A stretch of DNA of 22,661 bases from Candidatus Methylomirabilota bacterium (GTDB lineage: Bacteria > Methylomirabilota > Methylomirabilia > Methylomirabilales > 2-02-FULL-66-22): the NCBI GenBank assembly GCA_016209725.1, contig JACQVO010000232.1, positions 1 to 22,661 of the forward strand, given 5' to 3'. The notes beneath the pieces are model-generated. The model was given only the letters and a program-made list of their open reading frames with translations, had not been told where the DNA came from and searched no databases. Positions 1 to 6,995 of the stretch are shown here, one piece after another; position 1 is the first letter of the stretch; each line of letters opens with the position of its first letter. The position numbers and the translations under genes are program-made.

Positions 1-911
1 ACGCGGGTGAGCTTCGGCAACCCCTCGATGTGCCAGTGGTAGTGGCGCCCATCGGTCTCGCGCAGGGGGGAGTTGTGGATCATGAGGTTGTACGGGGGAT
101 TGGTGAGGACCTTTTCGATCCGGAGCAGGAGCTCCCGCAGGATCTTGGACAGGCTCACGTACTCGTGCTTCTGGGCGTCCTCGAAGAACGCATCATGAGT
201 CCTGGGCAGGATCCACGTCTCGAACGGGAACCGGGCGGCGAAGGGGGCGATGGCGACGAAATCCTCGTTCTCGCTGATGAGCCGGACGCCCTGGCTCTCC
301 TCTTGCCGGACGATGTCGCAGAAGACACAGCGCTCCTTGTAGTTGTAATACTCCTTCGCCCCCAGCAACTCCTCCTGCACCCGCTTGGGAATGATGGGGG
401 TGGCGATGAGCTGGCTATGGGGGTGCTCCAGGGATGCCCCCGCCGCCTCGCCGTGATTCTTGAAGATCAGGATATAGCGGAAGCGCTGGTCCTTTTTCAG
501 GTCCAGGATCCGGTCACGGAAGGCCCAAAGGATATCCTCCACCCCCCGCTCCGACATGCTGGCCAAGGTCTCGCCGTGCTCCGGCGTCTCGATGATGACC
601 TCGTGAGCGCCGATCCCGTTCATCTTGTCGTACATCCCATCGCCCTGGCGATTGTGGTCCCCCTCGATCTGGAGCGCCGGGAACTTGTTGGGGACGACGC
701 GGACGTGCCAGCCCGGCCCGTTGACCGGCCCGCCGTTGGCGCGGTAGGCCAGCACCTCCTGCGGGGTCTTGTCCTCGTTGCCCGGGCAGAAGGGGCAGAA
801 GCCGGTGCGCTTTCGCTCGGGCTCCGCCCCGAAGTCCGATGGGCGCTTGCCCCGCTCGGTGGAGATGATCACCCAGCGCGAGGTAACCGGATCCTTCCGG
901 AGTTCAGGCAT
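1..911 (-). CDS. galT: Galactose-1-phosphate uridylyltransferase (3' end outside window)
   Basis: Transfers UMP between UDP-glucose and galactose-1-phosphate in the cytoplasmic Leloir pathway. 303 codons are visible and the frame is still open at the left edge, so the C-terminus is missing. The protein starts MPELRKDPVTSRWVII. It has a CPFC zinc-type pair (residues 39-42), a second CVFC pair (195-198), the NKFPAL segment (75-80) and the diagnostic nucleotidylated-histidine motif HPHSQ (163-167). A YHWHIE segment near residue 291 is also typical of the family. The ATG at 911 is chosen because GGGAGGA lies 8 bases upstream and the family N-terminus follows directly. It lies 101 bases downstream of a lipoprotein gene. 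No other galactose genes are visible, so in this organism it may act as a general hexose-1-phosphate nucleotidyltransferase. Confidence 0.95.
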   Translation of the reverse strand, partial: MPELRKDPVTSRWVIISTERGKRPSDFGAEPERKRTGFCPFCPGNEDKTPQEVLAYRANGGPVNGPGWHVRVVPNKFPALQIEGDHNRQGDGMYDKMNGIGAHEVIIETPEHGETLASMSERGVEDILWAFRDRILDLKKDQRFRYILIFKNHGEAAGASLEHPHSQLIATPIIPKRVQEELLGAKEYYNYKERCVFCDIVRQEESQGVRLISENEDFVAIAPFAARFPFETWILPRTHDAFFEDAQKHEYVSLSKILRELLLRIEKVLTNPPYNLMIHNSPLRETDGRHYHWHIEGLPKLTR

Positions 912-952
912 GCAAGAGTCCTCCCATGGTTCGTCTCACGAAGGCGACCCGG

Positions 953-981
953 AAATTGGTGGAGCATCCCGGGAAAGTCAA
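953..981 (-). promoter_or_regulatory. Weak candidate sigma70 promoter for galT
   Basis: On the minus strand TTGACT (976-981) is followed after 17 bases by CAATTT (953-958), about 40 bases before the galT start. The -35 box is good and the -10 box is poor, so this is only a candidate; galT may instead be read through from the lipoprotein gene. Confidence 0.22.
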
Positions 982-1012
982 GGCCGGCTGCCGGGCATGT
1001 CGTCTCCCCGGC

Positions 1013-1447
1013 TCATCGCACCGTGAGGCGAGCCGTGACGCGATTGCTGGTGTGGCCCTGCCTGGTGACGACGTACAACTCCATCCAGCGAATCCCCTCA
1101 CTGGCCAATCGTAACGGAATCTCCGCCGTGCCGGCCACGAGCCCATCGTATCTCCGCAGGTCGATGGACGTGGCCTGCAGGTCCTGGTAGAACTGAAATT
1201 CCCTGATCCCTCGGTCGATGAGGAACGCTTCCTGGATGTCCGCCGATCCCACCTCGAAGTAAAAGCTCATCCGGGTGGTCTCACCGACCCTGATCACATC
1301 GGGCTCGAACCGCAGGTTGGCGACGCGGGGCACGCCCGGCCCGGGAGGCGTGGCGGGCCGCATCACGGAGGGTCCGCAGGCCGCGGGCAGGATCAGGGCC
1401 CACACGAGGACCAGGAGGTGGGCACCACGAGGGCCAAACAGTCTCAT
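1013..1447 (-). CDS. Small predicted lipoprotein, function unknown
   Basis: 144 residues. A charged start (MRLFGPRG) is followed by a hydrophobic stretch ending in LPAACG, which fits a type II lipoprotein signal with Cys24 as the lipidated residue, although Pro rather than Leu/Val sits at -3. The mature part has a proline-rich linker and then a beta-rich region with alternating hydrophobic residues, resembling an Ig-like or filamin-type beta sandwich. No specific family is recognised. The frame is open upstream to 1525, but the start at 1447 is preferred because it has AGAAGGA 7 bases upstream and begins exactly at the signal peptide; the longer version would run into the repeat at 1486-1615. 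It probably sits at the inner leaflet of the outer membrane. Confidence 0.65.
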   Translation of the reverse strand: MRLFGPRGAHLLVLVWALILPAACGPSVMRPATPPGPGVPRVANLRFEPDVIRVGETTRMSFYFEVGSADIQEAFLIDRGIREFQFYQDLQATSIDLRRYDGLVAGTAEIPLRLASEGIRWMELYVVTRQGHTSNRVTARLTVR

Positions 1448-1485
1448 GGTGATCCTTCTGGCCACGGATCGTACTGTCTGTAGCA

Positions 1486-1615
1486 TAGTGTAGTGACCCC
1501 CAAAATCCTTTACAATTCCGTTCACCCTGAGCCTGTCGAAGGGTGCGGAATCCGGGCTTCGATAAGCTCAGCCCGAACGGGCTCCATGTAAAGCCATTTC
1601 TGAGTCAGTACACTA
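1486..1615. repeat. REP pair inside a short MITE-like palindromic element
   Basis: Two REP-like sequences face each other at 1518-1543 and 1556-1581. About 19 of 24 bases match when one is reverse-complemented, and the core TTCGA-A-GCTCAG is of the type widely dispersed in many bacteria. They are enclosed by a second inverted pair, TAGTGTAGTGAC (1486-1497) and GTCAGTACACTA (1604-1615), complementary at 11 of 12 positions. The distances from outer to inner repeat are nearly equal (20 and 22 bases). The whole unit can fold into one long hairpin and ends inside the stop codon of the glutamate dehydrogenase gene, so it may also act as that operon's terminator or mRNA stabiliser. Confidence 0.7.
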
Positions 1616-2851
1616 CGGATAGAACCCTCGCAATCTGGTGGCGCGAGCCACGCGATCCACCGCCTCCATCAGCGCCGCCGTCCGGAGATCCACTCGTTCC
1701 CGGCTCGCCAGCGCCAGGGTCCGGCGGAATGCGGCGGTGAGTATATCACGCAGCCGTGAATTTACCTCGTCTTCTTTCCAGAAGAAGAACTGGAGGTCCT
1801 GCACCCACTCGAAATAGGACACGATCACCCCGCCGGCGTTGGCCAGGATATCCGGGAGGATGAAGACTCCCCCCTCCCGCAAGAGGCGATCCGCCTCCGC
1901 CGTCGTGGGACCATTGGCGCCTTCCACGATGAGGCGGGCCCGGACGGCCCCGGCATTCCCGGCCGTGAGCTGCCCTCCCAGGGCCGCGGGAACCAGGATC
2001 TCGCAGGGGAGCTGCAGGAGTTCCTCGTTGGTGATGGCGTCCCCCTCCGGGTATTGCCGGACCGGCTGTCCAGACCGCAGGTGGGCCTGGAGCGCCTCCA
2101 GATCCAGCCCCTCGGGATTGTATGACCCGCCCCCGACATCGCTCACCGCCACCACGCGGCAGCCCATCTCGTGGAGGAGTCGAGCGGCCACCGACCCCAC
2201 ATTCCCGAAGCCCTGGACGACCACCCGCGCCCCCGAGAGCAGGAGGCCCAGGTGCGCCATCCCTTCGGCGGTGACATAGGCCACGCCGCGTCCCGTGGCC
2301 TCCACGCGGCCCAGGGAGCCTCCCAGCAGGACGGGCTTGTTGGTCACCACCCCCGGCACCGTGGTCCCCCGCTGCATGCTGTAGGTGTCCATGACCCAGG
2401 CCATCACCTGCTCGTTGGTGCCCATGTCCGGCGCCGGGATGTCCCGGTCGGGGCCGATGCACAGGTAAATCTCCGACGCGTAGCGGCGGGTCAGCCGCTC
2501 CAGCTCGCGGAACGAGAGCTTCGACGGATCGCAGCGGACGCCCCCCTTGGCCCCGCCGTAGGGCAGGCCCATGAGGGCGCACTTCCACGTCATGAGCATG
2601 GCCAGGGCCGTCACCTCGTCCAGGTCCACGTCCGGATGATACCGGATGCCCCCCTTGCTGGGTCCCAGGGTCATGCTGTGCTGGACCCGGTATCCCGTGA
2701 AGACTTCCAGCTCGCCGGCATCCGTCTGGATGGGCACGGAGACGATGAGGGACCGCTTGGGATGGCGGAGGTGCTGGTGGATCTGCGGCTCCACCCCCAG
2801 CCGGTCCGCGGCCTGGTCCAACTGTTCAAGCACCGTCGCCAGAGTGCTCAT
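1613..2851 (-). CDS. gdhA: Glutamate dehydrogenase (NAD(P)-dependent, hexameric type)
   Basis: Interconverts L-glutamate and 2-oxoglutarate plus ammonia in the cytoplasm. 412 residues, normal for the small hexameric class. The N-terminal dimerisation/substrate domain carries SKGGIRYHP (65-73), the conserved Lys90 (MTWKCALMGLPYGG) and catalytic Lys102 (GGAKGG), and the PAPDMGTNE segment (139-147) with Asp142. The nucleotide-binding domain follows with GFGNVGS (214-220). The NAGGVIVSYFEW motif lies towards the C-terminus. The ATG at 2851 is chosen over an in-frame start at 2935: it has GGAG 7 bases upstream, and the longer version would overlap the preceding biotinyl gene. It lies 22 bases after that gene and probably belongs to the same operon as pxpABC, whose product is glutamate. 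This position suggests a catabolic, deaminating role. Cofactor preference cannot be read with confidence. Confidence 0.95.
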   Translation of the reverse strand: MSTLATVLEQLDQAADRLGVEPQIHQHLRHPKRSLIVSVPIQTDAGELEVFTGYRVQHSMTLGPSKGGIRYHPDVDLDEVTALAMLMTWKCALMGLPYGGAKGGVRCDPSKLSFRELERLTRRYASEIYLCIGPDRDIPAPDMGTNEQVMAWVMDTYSMQRGTTVPGVVTNKPVLLGGSLGRVEATGRGVAYVTAEGMAHLGLLLSGARVVVQGFGNVGSVAARLLHEMGCRVVAVSDVGGGSYNPEGLDLEALQAHLRSGQPVRQYPEGDAITNEELLQLPCEILVPAALGGQLTAGNAGAVRARLIVEGANGPTTAEADRLLREGGVFILPDILANAGGVIVSYFEWVQDLQFFFWKEDEVNSRLRDILTAAFRRTLALASRERVDLRTAALMEAVDRVARATRLRGFYP

Positions 2852-2873
2852 GATTCGCTCCGACTGCCCCGTC

Positions 2874-3107
2874 TCAATGGCGTGGGAGAGGGGATTCGAT
2901 CGCCACCAGGAGATCGCCCGCCCCCACCGAATCACCCTCGCGCACGCTGACCTCGAGAATCCGGCCGGCCCACGGGGCCGGCACCTCGATCTCCATCTTC
3001 ATCGCCTGGAGGATGCAGAGCACCTCCCCTAATCCCGGGATCCGCCCTCCGGGGTGGCCAGTGGGATCTCGCCGGGGACCTCCCCCAGCCCCGCAGCATA
3101 ACTCCAA
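2874..3107 (-). CDS. Truncated biotin carboxyl carrier (biotinyl) domain protein
   Basis: The last 50 or so residues are clearly the second half of a biotinyl/lipoyl-attachment domain: LGEVLCILQAMKMEIEV, then PAPWAGRILEVSV and EGDSVGAGDLLVAIE. The biotin-accepting lysine is the K of AMKM (codon at 2997-2999). The first half of the domain, normally about 25-30 residues with an APMPG-like strand, is absent. Upstream of about 3035 the frame runs inside pxpC and does not look like this family. Possible starts are TTG 3107, GTG 3023 (five bases after the pxpC stop) or ATG 3002; none gives a full domain. A one-base backward frameshift near 3032 would fuse it to pxpC. Biotinyl carriers and biotin carboxylases are often neighbours of pxpABC-type genes, but no biotin carboxylase is present here. 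It is most likely a remnant or a deletion product. Confidence 0.6.
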   Translation of the reverse strand: MELCCGAGGGPRRDPTGHPGGRIPGLGEVLCILQAMKMEIEVPAPWAGRILEVSVREGDSVGAGDLLVAIESPLPRH

Positions 3108-4126
3108 CTCTCCGCAGTGACCAGGCGTCCGGGGAGGGCGAGCAGGCCTGCCTCGAGGTCCCGGGCAACGGCCTGCCCCTCCGCCACCGACACCGCTCGG
3201 AATCGCAGCAGGTCTCCCGGCCGCCGCTGGGCCGCCAGCGGCACGTCCGGTCCGATGACCGTGGCGATCTTCGGATACCCGCCGGTCGTCTGCCGGTCCG
3301 CCAGAAGGATGATCGGCTTGCCATCGCCCGGGACCTGGACCCCGCCGAGCGGGACCCAGTCCGAGACGATGTCCGCGGAAGCCCGGTGCGCGATGAGAGG
3401 TCCATCCAGCCGGGAGCCCATTCGGTCCGCATGCGGGCTGACCCGATAGGTGGATTCCAGAAAGGTGCGGCAGCCCTCCGCGGTGAAGGCGTCGTCTTGC
3501 GGTCCCAGCACCACCCGGATCGTCACCGGGGACGTGTCACGGGGTCGCCACTCCTCCGGAACCCCCCGGCCGCAGAGGTCTCCCGGCGAGGCCGGCGGCG
3601 CCCCCACCCGCAGCACGTCTCCCGCTGAGAGCGCCCGGCCACGGAAACCGCCGAAGCCGGCAACCAGGCACGTGGACCGGCTGCCAAGGAGCGCCGGCAC
3701 GTCGATCCCTCCCGCGATCGCCAGGTAGGCTCGAATGCCCCAAGCGCAGGTCCGGAGATCCAGGACCTGTCCGGCGCGGACAAGAAAGGATTGATACCAC
3801 GGAACCCGCCGGCCGTCGAGGTCCCCCTCGACCTCGGCTCCGCTGAGGGCCACCACCGCATAGGCGAGGAATCGAAGCTGGGGGCCGAGGGCCGTGAGCT
3901 CCAGCCCCGCCGCTCCCTGGGGATTCCCCACCAGGATGTTCCCCACCCGCAGGGCCACCTCGTCCACGGCCCCACTCACGGGGACGCCGAATTTCTGATA
4001 CCCGATCCGCCCCCGGTCCTGCACCGTGGTCAGGAGCCCCGGGCGCAGCACCTCGATCAAGTCCCGAGAGCCGAGAGCACCCAGAGGGTACCCGAGCCGA
4101 GTACCGCCTTGGTCAAATCCGTTCAT
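3029..4126 (-). CDS. pxpC: 5-oxoprolinase subunit C (KipA / biotin-dependent carboxyltransferase family)
   Basis: Third subunit of the prokaryotic ATP-dependent 5-oxoprolinase, which opens 5-oxo-L-proline to L-glutamate. 365 residues. The family core begins at about residue 24 (IEVLRPGLLTTVQDRGR) and continues with GVPVSGAVDE (47-56) and LVGNPQGAAGLEL (65-77). DRMGSRLDGP and RQTTGGYPK are in the second half, all typical of KipA/DUF183-type proteins. The first 20 or so residues are not part of the usual family and are encoded by an inverted low-complexity repeat. The start codon at 4126 overlaps the pxpB stop as ATGA, so translation is probably coupled. The last 25 or so residues, after LLALPGRLV, are also unusual and adjoin the broken biotinyl gene. 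Confidence 0.9.
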   Translation of the reverse strand: MNGFDQGGTRLGYPLGALGSRDLIEVLRPGLLTTVQDRGRIGYQKFGVPVSGAVDEVALRVGNILVGNPQGAAGLELTALGPQLRFLAYAVVALSGAEVEGDLDGRRVPWYQSFLVRAGQVLDLRTCAWGIRAYLAIAGGIDVPALLGSRSTCLVAGFGGFRGRALSAGDVLRVGAPPASPGDLCGRGVPEEWRPRDTSPVTIRVVLGPQDDAFTAEGCRTFLESTYRVSPHADRMGSRLDGPLIAHRASADIVSDWVPLGGVQVPGDGKPIILLADRQTTGGYPKIATVIGPDVPLAAQRRPGDLLRFRAVSVAEGQAVARDLEAGLLALPGRLVTAESWSYAAGLGEVPGEIPLATPEGGSRD

Positions 4127-4203
4127 CCCTCGGCTCGCGGCTCTCGGCTCTCAGTTCGCCGCTCTCCGCCCTCGGCTCTCGGCTCTAGGCTCTCGGCTCT
4201 CAG
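4066..4203. repeat. Low-complexity GAGAGCCGAGAGC inverted repeat across the pxpB/pxpC junction
   Basis: The sequence gagagccgagagc at 4066-4078 reappears exactly as its reverse complement at 4140-4152. Further copies of the CTCTCGGCT unit occur at about 4171-4203. The array covers the 3' end of pxpB, the overlapping stop/start, and the first codons of pxpC. It adds a Glu/Arg-rich tail (residues about 222-246) to PxpB and about 20 residues to the front of PxpC, while leaving both frames open. A related copy is found between livK and livH. Confidence 0.7.
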
Positions 4204-4863
4204 ATATTCTTCTTCCGTGATTGGCACGAACTGCACAAGGTCGCCGGGCACCATCGGCGTCGGGACCTCCCGCGAGGGGTCGAAGAGTTCCAGGGACGTC
4301 CGGCCGATGATCCGCCATCCCCCCGGGGTCTCGGCCGGGTAGGCGCCCGTCTGGCTGCCGCCGATGGCCACTGAGCCCTTGGGGGTCTTGATGCGCGGAG
4401 AAGACAACCGCGGTGTGTGCAGGCGCTCGGGCAAGCCGCCAAGGTAAGCGAAGCCCGCGGTGAACCCGATCATGTAGACGTGGTAAAGGGGTTCGCTGTG
4501 CAGGCGGATCACCTCGGCCACACCGAGGCCGGCGTGCTCCGCTACGAAGGGAAGGTCGGGCCCGTACGGCCCCCCGTAGACCGTGGGGATCCGCACCAGC
4601 TTCGGGGGCGGCAGGGTGCCGGGGTCCACATGGGACGCCACGTCCCGGACGCGCGCCTGTAGCTCGTCGCAAGAGGTCGCCAGCGGGTCGTAGGCGATCC
4701 CCAGGGACCGATACGTGGGGATGACCTCGATCAGGCCCGGGATCCGGGCCGCCTCGAGGCCGAGGGCCAGCGCCCGAACCCGAGCGTTGACCTCAAGGCT
4801 CACGGCGTCGCCGAACTCCACCACCAACCCTCGCTCGCCCGTGGGGAGGAAGCGTGGCGTCAT
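4123..4863 (-). CDS. pxpB: 5-oxoprolinase subunit B (KipI family)
   Basis: Second subunit of the ATP-dependent 5-oxoprolinase; the related Bacillus KipI is also known as an inhibitor of the sporulation kinase KinA. 246 residues. It begins with TGERGLVVEFGDAV (8-21). The highly conserved centre is HVYMIGFTAGFAYLGGLP (128-145), then RLSSPRIKTPKGSVAIGG (152-169) and PAETPGGWRIIGRT (176-189). It ends with GDLVQFVPI, after which about 25 residues rich in Glu, Arg and Ser are translated from a repeat. The ATG at 4863 lies within the last codons of pxpA (GGATGA). The frame is open much further upstream, but that part is antisense-like shadow of pxpA. Coupled translation with pxpA and pxpC is expected. 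Confidence 0.92.
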   Translation of the reverse strand: MTPRFLPTGERGLVVEFGDAVSLEVNARVRALALGLEAARIPGLIEVIPTYRSLGIAYDPLATSCDELQARVRDVASHVDPGTLPPPKLVRIPTVYGGPYGPDLPFVAEHAGLGVAEVIRLHSEPLYHVYMIGFTAGFAYLGGLPERLHTPRLSSPRIKTPKGSVAIGGSQTGAYPAETPGGWRIIGRTSLELFDPSREVPTPMVPGDLVQFVPITEEEYLRAESLEPRAEGGERRTESREPRAEG

Positions 4864-5624
4864 CCCACGAACTCCCCCATCGCCCTGGGCGTCACCCCGG
4901 CCGCCTCCAGGCGCTCCCGGACCCGGCGGGCGATGCCCCCCGCTCCTGGCGTATCCCCGTGCAGGCAGACCGTATCCGCCTCGATCCGGATCTCCTTCCC
5001 TGTGATCGCCTTCACCGTCCCCCGGGTCATCCCGAGGACCCGCTCGGCCACCGTATCCGGGGCCGTGATGAGCGAGCCCGGGATCTTCCTCGAGACCAGG
5101 GTCCCATCCTCGTTGTAGGCGCGATCGCCGAAGGCCTCGCGCGCCACCCGCAGCCCCAGCTCTCGCCCCGCCCGGACCAGCTCCGAGTCGGGCAAGCCGA
5201 CCAGGATCAGATCCCCGCCGGCGTCTGCCACACCCTCGGCGATCCCCAGGCTCAATTCGCGATCCCCGACCGCGGCATTGTAGAGGGCGCCGTGCGGCTT
5301 CACGTGCTGCAGCCGCACCCCCAGAGCCTCGGCGAAGGCCCGCAGGGCCCCGATCTGATAGAGGATGTAGTCCCGGGCCTCCTGCCTCGTGATCTGCATC
5401 ACCCGCCGGCCGAAGCCCAAGAGATCGGGATAGCTCGGATGCGCCCCCACGCGGACCCCCAACTCCTTGGCCCGCTCCACCGTCTGGCGCATGACGGCAG
5501 GATCCCCCCCGTGCCAGCCACAGGCCACATTCGCCGACGTGACCCACCGGAGCACTTCCTCGTCCGCGCCCATGATATAGGCGCCGTAGGATTCGCCCAT
5601 GTCGCTGTTCAGATCGATGACCAT
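4860..5624 (-). CDS. pxpA: 5-oxoprolinase subunit A (LamB/YcsF family)
   Basis: First subunit of the ATP-dependent 5-oxoprolinase, cytoplasmic. 254 residues, the standard length. Diagnostic motifs are DLNSDMGE (4-11), ANVACGWHGGDP (31-42), GAHPSYPD (60-67), HVKPHGALYN (107-116) and, near the C-terminus, ADTVCLHGD. The conserved Asp and His residues of these motifs belong to the YdjC-like TIM-barrel fold. ATG 5624 has GGAGGG 5 bases upstream. It is the first gene after the inserted IS200-like element; the interval from livF to pxpA is about 665 bases, nearly all of it the element. In the uninterrupted ancestor it would have followed livF closely, linking the importer to 5-oxoproline hydrolysis. 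Confidence 0.93.
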   Translation of the reverse strand: MVIDLNSDMGESYGAYIMGADEEVLRWVTSANVACGWHGGDPAVMRQTVERAKELGVRVGAHPSYPDLLGFGRRVMQITRQEARDYILYQIGALRAFAEALGVRLQHVKPHGALYNAAVGDRELSLGIAEGVADAGGDLILVGLPDSELVRAGRELGLRVAREAFGDRAYNEDGTLVSRKIPGSLITAPDTVAERVLGMTRGTVKAITGKEIRIEADTVCLHGDTPGAGGIARRVRERLEAAGVTPRAMGEFVG

Positions 5625-5681
5625 GCGATCCCTCCACCATCATGAGGCCACCGCTCGCCCCGTGGCACTATGGCCGGTCGT

Positions 5682-5746
5682 CCCCTGGGATAAACCCAGG
5701 GGTTGCATGCTGCGCGGATGATCCTCCGCCCCGGTAAACGGGGCGG
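5682..5746. repeat. Left terminal double hairpin of the IS200-like element
   Basis: Outer stem 5682-5689/5695-5702 with loop ATAAA and inner stem 5726-5733/5739-5746 with loop GTAAA. About 16 of the 23 bases between the hairpins match the reverse complement of the right end. Confidence 0.75.
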
Positions 5747-5750
5747 CTTC

Positions 5751-6206
5751 TCAGGATTTCCGTCGCGGCCTCCCTGCCTGTCCTGTTCCATGGTGCGCGT
5801 CCTGTCGCTCCAGATAGGCTTTGATCTGGGCGGGGTTCTTCCAGCCTACCGTCTCGGCGTAGTAGCCGTCTGCCCACAGTTGCTGGATCCCATGGGTCCT
5901 ACGCATCTCCGCTGCTGCCATGCCTTTGATCGCGCGGACGGCCTCTGAAACCGACGCATCCGGCGGCAAACCCAACAGCAGGTGCACGTGCTCAGGCTGA
6001 ACTGACATGCCAAGAATGAGATACCGCTTCGTTGCACAGATCTCCCGTGTAACCTCGACCAGCCTGTCCGCCACCTCACCAGCGAGAACGCCGCGGCGAT
6101 ATTTCGTTGGGAGCACCAGATGATAGTCGAGACGATGCTTGGCCGAGGTAGACTTTCTCGGCGCTGTGAACCGCGAAACTTCGGGGTCGAAGTAGGCCTT
6201 TGCCAT
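5751..6206 (-). CDS. tnpA: IS200/IS605-family Y1 (HUH) transposase
   Basis: Single-strand-specific transposase, 151 residues, the usual size for IS200-type TnpA. The metal-binding HUH motif is PEHVHLL, with His73 and His75. The probable nucleophile is Tyr131 in AQIKAYLERQ on the C-terminal helix. The family segments DYHLVLPTKYRR (27-38) and AIKGMAA (92-98) are present. The frame is intact, so the element may be active or recently active. It is close to the REP-associated (RAYT) subgroup in having hairpins in inverted orientation at its flanks. The ATG at 6206 has only a weak GGA upstream, as is common in IS200 elements, whose translation is often restricted. Confidence 0.88.
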   Translation of the reverse strand: MAKAYFDPEVSRFTAPRKSTSAKHRLDYHLVLPTKYRRGVLAGEVADRLVEVTREICATKRYLILGMSVQPEHVHLLLGLPPDASVSEAVRAIKGMAAAEMRRTHGIQQLWADGYYAETVGWKNPAQIKAYLERQDAHHGTGQAGRPRRKS

Positions 6207-6224
6207 TCCGACGACTCATCGAAA

Positions 6225-6289
6225 CCGCCCCGTTTATCGGGGCGGAGATTCACCTGCGAAGCGCGCATCCCCTGGCTTTACGCCAGGGG
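6225..6289. repeat. Right terminal double hairpin of the IS200-like element
   Basis: Inner stem 6225-6232/6238-6245 and outer stem 6269-6276/6282-6289. On the minus strand their loops read ATAAA and GTAAA, mirroring the left end. The next base begins the livF stop codon (6290-6292). Confidence 0.75.
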
Positions 6290-6994
6290 CTATATGCCCA
6301 GATACACCTTCCTGACCAGAGCAGACTCCAGCACCTCTTTCGCCGAGCCCGAGACGACCATGCGCCCGCTCTCCAGCACGTACCCTCGATGCGAGACGCT
6401 CAGCGCAAGCTGGACGTTTTGCTCGATGAACAGCACGGTGATCCCAGCGGCGCCGATCTGCGTGATGATCTTCAGGATCTCTGTGACCACCAGGGGCGCC
6501 AGGCCCAGGAACGGCTCGTCAATCATGAGGAACTTGGGCCGCGACATGAGGCCCCGGCCAATGGCCAGCATCTGCTGCTCGCCCCCGCTGAGGCTGTGGG
6601 CCAGTTGATTGCGCCGTTGCCGCAGGACCGGGAACAGGCTGAAGACCCGACTCAGGCTTCCCTCTCGGTGGGGGCGGGCCCGGACCTGGTAGCTGCCCAG
6701 GAGCAAGTTCTTTTCGACCGTCAGGTAGGGAAAAACGCGCCGCCGCTCCAGAACGTGTGAGATCCCCCGCGTCACGATCTCGTGTGTGGGCAACCCATCA
6801 ATCCGTTCCCCGCAGAACTCGAGGCAGCCCGCCAGGGGCCTCACCAGGCCCGAAACAGCGTTAATGATGGTGCTCTTGCCGGCGCCGTTCGGCCCCAGGA
6901 GACACACGACCTCCCCTTCGTGCACCTCCAGGGAGACCCCCCAGAGGACCTGGAAGTCCCCGTACTTCACCTGAAGATTCTGTACCCGAAGCAC
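6290..6994 (-). CDS. livF: Branched-chain amino acid ABC transporter, ATP-binding protein LivF
   Basis: One of the two ATPases energising the Liv-type importer at the cytoplasmic face. 234 residues, normal length. Walker A GPNGAGKST (34-42), signature LSGGEQ (135-140), Walker B FLMIDEP (155-161) and the LivF-typical ending KVYLGI are present. The start is GTG at 6994, one base after the livG stop, with a purine-rich AGGGAAGGG region upstream. The stop codon TAG (6290-6292) touches the outer hairpin of the IS200-like element. The element therefore inserted at the very end of the gene; any lost native residues would be few. Confidence 0.93.
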   Translation of the reverse strand: MLRVQNLQVKYGDFQVLWGVSLEVHEGEVVCLLGPNGAGKSTIINAVSGLVRPLAGCLEFCGERIDGLPTHEIVTRGISHVLERRRVFPYLTVEKNLLLGSYQVRARPHREGSLSRVFSLFPVLRQRRNQLAHSLSGGEQQMLAIGRGLMSRPKFLMIDEPFLGLAPLVVTEILKIITQIGAAGITVLFIEQNVQLALSVSHRGYVLESGRMVVSGSAKEVLESALVRKVYLGI

Positions 6995-6995
6995 C

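Larger units (their letters stand above)
5682..6289 (-). mobile_element. IS200/IS605-like element with mirrored double-hairpin ends
   Basis: About 608 bases holding one Y1 transposase gene. Each end has two perfect 8-bp-stem hairpins with 5-base loops. On the left they are CCCCTGGG-ATAAA-CCCAGGGG (5682-5702) and CCGCCCCG-GTAAA-CGGGGCGG (5726-5746). On the right they are CCGCCCCG-TTTAT-CGGGGCGG (6225-6245) and CCCCTGGC-TTTAC-GCCAGGGG (6269-6289). The 23-base spacing between outer and inner hairpin is identical at both ends, so the ends form a terminal inverted repeat of 65 bases. No accessory tnpB gene is present. The right end directly abuts the livF stop codon. The exact cleavage points are not determined. 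Confidence 0.82.

Noticed and set aside
30..1190. Long rightward open frame of 386 codons
   Set aside because: It is antisense to galT and the lipoprotein gene, lacks family motifs, and reflects third-position GC in the opposite strand.
4123..5643. A 506-codon leftward frame as one fused protein
   Set aside because: Only the last 246 codons are PxpB; the front part is a Gly/Arg-rich shadow of pxpA, and a proper start overlaps the pxpA stop.
5682..6289. IS605-type tnpB or omega-RNA companion
   Set aside because: There is no room for a tnpB gene and no second frame; the element carries only the Y1 transposase.
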